Shown here: piece after piece, positions 7,164 through 11,647 of the stretch | How the letters are laid out: each line of letters begins with the position of its first letter | Numbering within the stretch: position 1 is the stretch's first letter | Assembly (NCBI GenBank): GCA_052144935.1 | Contig: JBKQPR010000201.1 | Coordinates: 1-11,647, forward strand | Length of the DNA: 11,647 nt | From: JOPF133 sp052144935 | Lineage (GTDB): Bacteria > Acidobacteriota > Terriglobia > Bryobacterales > Bryobacteraceae | Reading direction: 5' to 3' | Program-made: the position numbers and the translations under genes | The notes under the pieces: generated by a model | The model's database searches: none | What the model was told of the DNA's origin: nothing | Seen by the model: only the letters and a program-made list of their open reading frames with translations

Positions 7164-7268
7164 GGGTATCCCCTTGACTCACCCGACCGCCAGATCTTGT
7201 GGCGGGGCAGCCCACCGGGCGCAGCCCGGGCTACCCGGCGAAGCGGTAGGTGAGTGAAAGGGATATCC
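7164..7268. repeat. 105-base inverted-repeat element with internal hairpins
   Basis: Terminal arms of 20 bases (7164-7183 and 7249-7268) are inverted copies matching at 17 of 20 positions. The left arm begins gggtatcccc; the right arm ends gggatatcc. Inside are two more perfect hairpins: CCGCCA (7187-7192) with TGGCGG (7200-7205), and CCGGGC-GCA-GCCCGG (7215-7229). There is no open frame of note inside and no clear target-site duplication at the ends. This fits a miniature inverted-repeat or intergenic palindromic element. Copy number cannot be seen here. Confidence 0.6.
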
Positions 7269-7472
7269 AATACCGTACATTCTGCCGGCTGACGTGGGGA
7301 GGCCAATCCGGGGTTGCCCCTGGGCCAGAATTACACAGGCGTTCCATAAGCCCGACCGGACTGCGAGTGGCGATTCCACGGGTAGGGCGTTACTCGTACG
7401 CTGGACCCTTCGGGCCAAGCCGAAAGCGTTGCCATAGACCCCGGATCGAGCTTTCTTCCATAACGAACCCAT

Positions 7473-7492
7473 TCGGGACATCAATGTCCCGA
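7473..7492. repeat. 20-base palindrome, copy 1 of a GGACATCA-TGTCCCGA pair
   Basis: TCGGGACAT (7473-7481) and ATGTCCCGA (7484-7492) are perfect complements separated by CA. This is a 9-base stem, or a dyad suited to a dimeric DNA-binding protein. A related copy begins at 7541. Confidence 0.55.
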
Positions 7493-7540
7493 TTTCTGGA
7501 AGGTTTTGCTGAAAACAGAGGAGTTAACCCAGGGCGCACA

Positions 7541-7556
7541 GGACATCATGTCCCGA
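7541..7556. repeat. Palindrome, copy 2 of the pair
   Basis: GGACATCATGTCCCGA repeats copy 1 (7476-7492) apart from one missing A at the centre. The dyad is GGACAT-C-ATGTCC. The copies are 65 bases apart start to start, close to six helical turns. Confidence 0.5.
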
Positions 7557-7700
7557 ATCCGCTTTCTTCGGGGCGAAATCGCTCTCGCGAAGCCCTCCCG
7601 AAGCCATATTGTATCCGGCGGGCAGGGGGAGGGCGGCGGGGAAGAAAGCGGCGCGGGCTGGTAAGTGATTGGAACGATTAGAGTTGGAAGCGTAAAGAAA

Positions 7701-7719
7701 GTTCGCGAAGTTTGCGAAC
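7701..7719. repeat. Small hairpin GTTCGC/GCGAAC
   Basis: GTTCGC (7701-7706) and GCGAAC (7714-7719) are perfect complements around a 7-base loop, with TTCGCGAA (7702-7709) itself palindromic. A partial direct copy, AGTTCGC, recurs at 7741. Its function is unknown. Confidence 0.35.
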
Positions 7720-7926
7720 GGGGGGTGGGCGAGGGTGGTCAGTTCGCCAAGGGTGGCCGGTTTTCCGATGGCGGGACCGGGGTGGGACTTTGGCCGGCGC
7801 GGGTCGATCGGCGGCGTCCGGCGGTGCTTGCCGACGCAGCCGATTTCCCGGGCGCTGCGGCGTTCAAGACTGTCCGGAAGACCGACGCGCTCGACCAGTG
7901 GAGCCGTCAGCGAACAGCCGCAGCCG

Positions 7927-7969
7927 CCGGGCGTTAGCAGCAAGCGCCGGGACGAGTGCTAGCGCCCGG
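7927..7969 (-). terminator. 13-base-arm inverted repeat downstream of the permease gene
   Basis: CCGGGCGTTAGCA (7927-7939) and TGCTAGCGCCCGG (7957-7969) are complementary at 12 of 13 positions around a 17-base loop. The element lies 64 bases past the 3' end of the minus-strand permease gene, so it may end or stabilise that transcript. No T-run follows in that direction, so it may equally be another dispersed intergenic palindrome. Confidence 0.4.
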
Positions 7970-8033
7970 ACCGGTGGACAAACCGGCACTGAAGTACCGG
8001 GCCCGTACCCCGGCAGGGAGAGTCTATGCGCCA

Positions 8034-10454
8034 TTACTCCTGCCGCAGGGCCGTAACCAGATCCCCACGTGCCGCGCGCACGGCGGGAATCCAACAGGCC
8101 GCCAGCGCGACCGCCGCCACGCCGGCCGCCACCGCCGCCAGCGTCCACGGGTCATTCGCCCGCACCTCGTAGAGCAGGCTGGCGATCAACCGGCCGAGCG
8201 CGAGCGAACCAAGCACTCCGGCCGCCACACCCGGCACGATCATGCCGGCGCCCTGCCGCAGCACGTGGCCGATCACATCGCCCCGCTGCGCTCCCAGCGC
8301 CTGCCGCACCGCCAACTCGCGCGCCTGCCAGGCAGACCGGCAGCTCATCACCCCGTAGACCCCGAGAATCCCCAGCAACGCCGCCAGACCGGCGAAAAAT
8401 CCCAGCATCACGGTGGTGAAGCGCGGCTTGGAGACCGATTCGCTCAGCCGGGCGTTCACAGTCTCCACCGTGGCCACCGGCTGGTTGGCGTCCAGACCGG
8501 CGACCACGCGCCGCAGTTCCTTCGCCACCACGGCCGGGTCCAGCGCGCACCGCAGCAATATGCCGAGTTCCGAGAGCCCCTGCGTCTGGCGGTAGGGCAG
8601 GTACATGGCCGGCTCCGGCGCGGCCGCCAGTCCGGAGCCCTTGACGTTGCCTACCACCCCTACAATCTCGTAGTGCGGGCTGTTGGGCGGCCCCATGCGA
8701 ACATGCTGCCCCAGCGGATTCTCCCTGGCGAAGTCACGGCGTACCAACTCCTGGTTCACCACCACCACGGGCGCGGCGTTTTCGGCGTCGGAATCCCGGA
8801 TCAGCCGGCCCCGCAGCAGCGGCACCCCCATAATGCCGAAGTATCCCGCCGTCACCACCGGGTAGCGCGCAAACGGCACCTGCCCCTGCGGCGGCCTAGG
8901 GCGGCCCTCGATCAAGAACAGATTGGTAGCATGCCAGATGCCGGGCGGCAATTCGGTGGCTTGCGTGACCGTGGCGGCTTGCACCCCGGGGATGGCTTGG
9001 GCCCGCTCCAGAAGCTGTTCCACGAAGGCGAACTGTTGCGCCCGGTCCCGGTAGCGGGGGCTCGACAGATTCAGCGTGGCTGCGACCAGCCGGTCGGGTT
9101 GGAAGCCCAGGTTCACGTAGCGCATTTTCCAGAAGCTCTGGATCGTCAGGCCCGCGCCGGTTGCCAGAATGCACAGCGTGGCGATTTCACCGGCCGCGAT
9201 CAGCGACAGGATGCGCATCGTGCCGCGGCCCCCGATCACCGGGCCCGCGCCCACTTTGATGGCCTCCGCCAGGCGGATCTCGGTGGCGCGAAAAGCCGGC
9301 GCCAGGCCGAACAGCAGGGTGGTGAGCATGCCTATACCCACCGCGAAGCCCAGCACGCGGCCATCGAACGGCAGGCTCTCGAAGCCCGCCACGCGGTAAG
9401 GGCTCCACGTCATCAGCGGATAGCGCGCCGCATACGCGATCAGAATCCCGGCCCCCGAGGCCAGCGCCCCCAGCAGGCCGCTCTCGGTCAGAAGCTGCGC
9501 CACCAAGCGCCTGCGCGACCCGCCCAGCACCGTGCGGATGGCCAGCTCGCGGTCACGCTCCATCAGCCGCACCAGCAGCAGGTGGCTGACGTTGGCGCAC
9601 GCGATCAGCAGCAGGAACCCGGCCGCCGCTACCAGCACCAACCCGGCCTTGGCGGCATTGCCGAACAGGCGCTCGCGCAACGGCATCATCAGGATGGTGA
9701 TGGTCGGCTTGAAGGGCGGCAGCGGCAAATGGCTTTGGATGGCGTTCAGCTCGGCGTGCGCCTGTTCCAGCGAAACGCCGGGCCGCAGACGCCCTACCAC
9801 ATTGCGGACAAACGATCCGGCCGTGTGGTCGAGCTCGGCGGCTTCGTCTTTGGCCAGCGGCGTGATCGCCTCGACGGCGTCAGGCCCGGGGAACACGAAG
9901 TCGCGCGGCAGGACGCCCACCACGGTGTACTGGCGGCCATCCAGCGTGATCGGCTGGCCGATGATTTTCGGGTCGCCCGCGAACTGCAGCCGCCACAGGC
10001 CATCGCTCACCAGCGCCACCGCGTCGCGGGCCTTGTAGTCCTCGGACTTCAGGAAGTTGCGGCCCAGTGCAGGCTGCACGCCCAAAATCGGCAGCAGCGA
10101 CGCTGAAGCTCGCGCGGTTTGGAGTTCGGCAGGCTCCGTCGCCCCGGACAGATTGCGGGAGACGTACCAGTAAGCGGCCAGATCGGTGAAGGAGCCGTTC
10201 TGCCGCCGCCATTCGAGAAAATCCGAGGTGATGGTGATGTCGTCGGTGGTGTTGGCCTTGACCAGTTGGGTCATCCAGACCAGGCGGTCGCCTTGGACGT
10301 ACGGCAAGGGGCGCAGGGCCACCGCGTTGAGAACGGTGAAGACGGCGGTCGTGGCGCCAATCCCGAGGGCCAGCGAGAGGCCCGCGGCAAGGGTGAAACC
10401 GGGCCGGCGGGCCAATGCGCGCGCGCCGTAAGTCAAGTCGTGAGACAGCATCAT
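8034..10454 (-). CDS. MacB/FtsX-type ABC transporter permease, acidobacterial duplicated orphan permease (ADOP)
   Basis: Inner-membrane permease-like protein of 806 residues with the duplicated MacB_PCD + FtsX layout. The N-terminus HDLTYGARALARRPGFTLAAGLSLALGIGATTAVF is the classic ADOP opening, with the first helix at about 20-43. Periplasmic domain 1 spans about 45-265. Helices follow at about 270-294, 322-344 and 366-388; the FtsX signature here is LLIACANVSHLLLVRLMERDRELAIRTVLGGSRRRL. A second helix-plus-periplasmic unit starts at about 414 (periplasmic part 440-680), with helices at about 681-705, 733-757 and 770-792 and a second AWQARELAVRQALGAQRGDV motif. That makes eight helices, with the C-terminus TALRQE typical. 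No ATPase gene is adjacent, hence 'orphan'. Family members are presumed to move or mechanically transmit to unknown substrates. ATG at 10454 and ATG at 10451 are adjacent alternatives; neither has a good ribosome binding site (AGG abuts the first). Confidence 0.95.
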   Translation of the reverse strand: MMLSHDLTYGARALARRPGFTLAAGLSLALGIGATTAVFTVLNAVALRPLPYVQGDRLVWMTQLVKANTTDDITITSDFLEWRRQNGSFTDLAAYWYVSRNLSGATEPAELQTARASASLLPILGVQPALGRNFLKSEDYKARDAVALVSDGLWRLQFAGDPKIIGQPITLDGRQYTVVGVLPRDFVFPGPDAVEAITPLAKDEAAELDHTAGSFVRNVVGRLRPGVSLEQAHAELNAIQSHLPLPPFKPTITILMMPLRERLFGNAAKAGLVLVAAAGFLLLIACANVSHLLLVRLMERDRELAIRTVLGGSRRRLVAQLLTESGLLGALASGAGILIAYAARYPLMTWSPYRVAGFESLPFDGRVLGFAVGIGMLTTLLFGLAPAFRATEIRLAEAIKVGAGPVIGGRGTMRILSLIAAGEIATLCILATGAGLTIQSFWKMRYVNLGFQPDRLVAATLNLSSPRYRDRAQQFAFVEQLLERAQAIPGVQAATVTQATELPPGIWHATNLFLIEGRPRPPQGQVPFARYPVVTAGYFGIMGVPLLRGRLIRDSDAENAAPVVVVNQELVRRDFARENPLGQHVRMGPPNSPHYEIVGVVGNVKGSGLAAAPEPAMYLPYRQTQGLSELGILLRCALDPAVVAKELRRVVAGLDANQPVATVETVNARLSESVSKPRFTTVMLGFFAGLAALLGILGVYGVMSCRSAWQARELAVRQALGAQRGDVIGHVLRQGAGMIVPGVAAGVLGSLALGRLIASLLYEVRANDPWTLAAVAAGVAAVALAACWIPAVRAARGDLVTALRQE

Positions 10455-10511
10455 CCTGACTTAGAAACCACAGCGAGGCGGCCGGTTCCCGGCAGTCGAG
10501 GGGAAGCCGGT

Positions 10512-10784
10512 TCAGGACCAGCTTTCCGTGAGTGGCTGTACGAAGATCCCTTCGGGTATGCCTTGCGCGATGGCCGCCTCTTTGGTGCAGATCCAGTACT
10601 CGGCTTGCCAGTGCTCCTGGCGGTCGTAAGGCGGACGGTAGACGAAGAATCCTTGGGCACGCCGGCGCACCCGCGGCTCGAGGCGCGTTTCCTTACCCAA
10701 CGCGCAGGCCTCCCTCAGGGCGGCCTCGTAACTTTCAAAAGGGCCGTCGATGTAATCGCGATGATTGATAATGTGCCAGTCCAT
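10512..10784 (-). CDS. Hypothetical protein, 90 aa
   Basis: Starts MDWHIINHRDYIDGPFESYE and ends IFVQPLTESWS. I do not recognise a family. It is a small cytosolic-type protein without a signal or membrane segment. It is unusually rich in aromatic residues (Trp3, Trp59, Trp64, Trp89 and several Tyr/Phe) and has a basic centre, RLEPRVRRRAQGFFVYRPPYDR, suggesting a compact alpha/beta fold, perhaps nucleic-acid binding. The frame stays open upstream to 11102, so the start is uncertain. ATG 10784 is chosen because the upstream residues look noncoding; GTG 10838 is the main alternative. The permease gene follows on the same strand after 57 bases, so the two may share a transcript. There is no Shine-Dalgarno before ATG 10784. 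Confidence 0.65.
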   Translation of the reverse strand: MDWHIINHRDYIDGPFESYEAALREACALGKETRLEPRVRRRAQGFFVYRPPYDRQEHWQAEYWICTKEAAIAQGIPEGIFVQPLTESWS

Positions 10785-10897
10785 TAAGCCAGTCGAGGCG
10801 TTGGCTCTCGCCGCCGGGCAGGACTCGATCGCATGCACCGGATCGCAGGGGTCCAGGGATACGGACCGACCCTGAGAGTTCGCCTGGAGTTCCAACG

Positions 10898-10903
10898 ATT
10901 TTA
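10898..10903 (-). promoter_or_regulatory. Putative -10 hexamer (TAAAAT) for the 90-aa gene
   Basis: On the minus strand TAAAAT lies 113 bases before the ATG at 10784, which would give a leader of roughly 105 bases. No convincing -35 box is present. It is one of very few A/T-rich hexamers in this GC-rich divergent region. Confidence 0.3.
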
Positions 10904-11026
10904 GATGAGACACGCCCGCGATCGGTTTCAGCGCCGCGGCATGCCGCTGGGGGCCCGCCAGCGGGGTTGGGCCGCGGAACCGCCCTTGACCCGGAAAGAA
11001 TCGGCCAGGGCGCGCGTGCGACCGCC

Positions 11027-11032
11027 TATAAT
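11027..11032 (+). promoter_or_regulatory. Consensus -10 hexamer (TATAAT) for the EgtD-like gene
   Basis: A perfect TATAAT lies 11 bases before the ATG at 11044. The predicted start point (about 11039) leaves a leader of about 5 bases. GGGG at 11034-11037 would mostly fall outside that mRNA. TTGACC at 10986-10991 is too far away (35-base spacing) to be the paired -35. Confidence 0.6.
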
Positions 11033-11043
11033 AGGGGTTCCTT

Positions 11044-11647
11044 ATGAGAGTGGAAGTCGTTCTTGCAGAAACGGATATCGCGCAGGAATTCGCCGAGGCC
11101 ATGGAGGCGCGCGACCTTCCCGAGAAGTTCTTTTACTGGTTTCCCCGGTCGGTGGAGGAGTGGCAGGCGCTGGCGGCCAACGCGGAACTCTACGGTGGCC
11201 TGGCGGAGACCTGGGGAAGGTTGGCGGGTCATGCGGCGGCGCTGACCCACCATTTCGACGGGCTGATTCCGGTGATCAGCTTCGGAGCCGGCGACGGGGC
11301 CCGCGACCGCCTGCTGATGGGGGCGCTCAAAGACGCCGGGCGCGAATGCGCCTACTTCCCGGTGGACGCCAGCCAAGCCATGCTCGAAAGGGCCTGCGGC
11401 GGGGCTGACGACGACGATATCGACGAAGCGGTGGGGATCAAGGCCGACATTTCCAGCCCCGTCCACTTGGTGTATGCGGCGGATGCCGCCGAGGCGCCCC
11501 GGGTGCTGGTGTTTTCGGGCAATACGATGGGGGCGTTCGACCCTCTGGCGGAGATCCGCTACGTGGCCCAGTGCATGAAGCCGGGAGACCGCCTGATCGT
11601 CGACGGCGAGATCTTCGACGAAGCCCGGACCATGGCGCGGCGCGACC
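11044..11647 (+). CDS. EgtD-like SAM-dependent methyltransferase (Methyltransf_33 type), 3'-truncated
   Basis: The frame is open from ATG 11044 to the right edge (201 visible residues; the family is about 320). It resembles the L-histidine N-alpha-methyltransferase EgtD family, which makes hercynine for ergothioneine. Visible signatures are the SAM motif I, ISFGAGDGARDRLL (78-91), against the family ELGSGSGEKTRLLL pattern; the acidic motif YFPVDASQAMLERA (104-117, Asp108); IKADIS (132-137); and VFSGNTMGAFDP (156-167), matching the FLGSTIGNF loop. The GDRLIVDGEIF strand (181-191) fits too. The N-terminal part keeps a trace of the KYFYD..GS motif (EKFFYWFPRSVEEW, 27-40) but is divergent, so the substrate may not be histidine. 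No egtB-type gene is in the window. The start is supported by TATAAT 11 bases upstream. Confidence 0.75.
   Translation, partial: MRVEVVLAETDIAQEFAEAMEARDLPEKFFYWFPRSVEEWQALAANAELYGGLAETWGRLAGHAAALTHHFDGLIPVISFGAGDGARDRLLMGALKDAGRECAYFPVDASQAMLERACGGADDDDIDEAVGIKADISSPVHLVYAADAAEAPRVLVFSGNTMGAFDPLAEIRYVAQCMKPGDRLIVDGEIFDEARTMARRD

Larger units (their letters stand above)
7269..7926. other. Gene-free stretch with scattered small palindromes
   Basis: Several frames are open for 90-143 codons, but their products are Arg/Pro/Gly-rich, overlap each other on both strands, run across the flanking repeats, and show no domain, signal peptide or ribosome binding site. I therefore call no gene. Structure seen: a hairpin around 7308-7323 (GGGG-TTG-CCCC core), paired palindromes at 7473-7492 and 7541-7556, and GTTCGC (7701-7706) with GCGAAC (7714-7719). 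The first part could be an unrecognised structured RNA or a decayed gene or mobile element; nothing here distinguishes these. Confidence 0.45.

Noticed and set aside
7250..7681. 143-codon plus-strand frame in the gene-free stretch
   Set aside because: It starts inside the right arm of the inverted repeat and spans the palindromes; composition is unlike a folded protein and there is no ribosome binding site.
7524..7943. 139-codon minus-strand frame
   Set aside because: It overlaps other equally open frames and the 7927-7969 inverted repeat; no domain or start signal.
7956..10106. 716-codon open frame on the plus strand
   Set aside because: It lies antisense to the clear permease gene; its product is Arg/Gln/His/Pro-rich without domains, as expected for a shadow frame of a GC-rich gene.
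10986..10991. TTGACC as -35 box of the EgtD-like gene
   Set aside because: The spacing to TATAAT is 35 bases, about twice the functional distance.
10785..11102. N-terminal extension of the 90-aa gene to give 196 residues
   Set aside because: The extension overlaps the promoter and start of the EgtD-like gene on the other strand and reads as low-complexity, noncoding-type peptide.
11063..11245. 60-codon plus-strand frame in another phase
   Set aside because: It is a shadow of the EgtD-like frame from 11044, which has recognisable SAM-binding motifs.

Overview
The window is GC-rich and looks like chromosome from a soil-type Acidobacteriota, most likely near the Solibacter/Bryobacter lineage. 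The assignment rests on two gene types together: a Hanks-type Ser/Thr kinase fused to a C-terminal TolB/PD40-like beta-propeller, and a large two-domain MacB/FtsX-type permease with no ATPase beside it (the 'acidobacterial duplicated orphan permease' type). Both are strongly expanded in that group. The taxonomic call is inference from gene content; no marker gene is present. I see no rRNA, tRNA, CRISPR array, integrase or transposase.

Layout. Positions 3-1037 (+) carry the C-terminal two thirds of an N-acyl-D-amino-acid deacylase-type amidohydrolase, cut by the left edge. Next come an IclR-family regulator (1111-1890, +) and, 7 bases later, the 886-residue kinase/propeller gene (1898-4558, +). 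This trio could link D-amino-acid or N-acyl-amino-acid use, a ligand-sensing repressor and a membrane kinase, but only the close IclR-kinase spacing supports co-expression directly. A convergent Old Yellow Enzyme of the YqjM type lies at 4580-5638 (-).

Positions 5639-6133 hold no long gene. They contain a nested inverted-repeat element (5716-5796) and a probable 47-residue gene on the minus strand (5838-5981) with the strongest Shine-Dalgarno site I found. Two short plus-strand genes follow: a secreted 128-residue protein of unknown function (6134-6520) and a DinB/DUF1572-type four-helix protein (6561-7109).

Positions 7110-8033 are gene-free and rich in inverted repeats: a 105-base element with 20-base arms, a pair of related palindromes, and a 13-base-arm hairpin behind the permease gene. 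Then come the orphan permease (8034-10454, -) and a 90-residue hypothetical gene just upstream of it (10512-10784, -). A divergent promoter region leads to an EgtD-like SAM-dependent methyltransferase (11044 onward, +), which runs off the right edge.

Expression signals show a pattern. The IclR, DinB and methyltransferase genes each have a good -10 hexamer 6 to 11 bases before the ATG and no clear ribosome binding site in a plausible leader, which predicts leaderless or near-leaderless mRNAs. I did not find a clear new multi-gene system. The least explained material is the repeat-rich intergenic DNA and the small genes.
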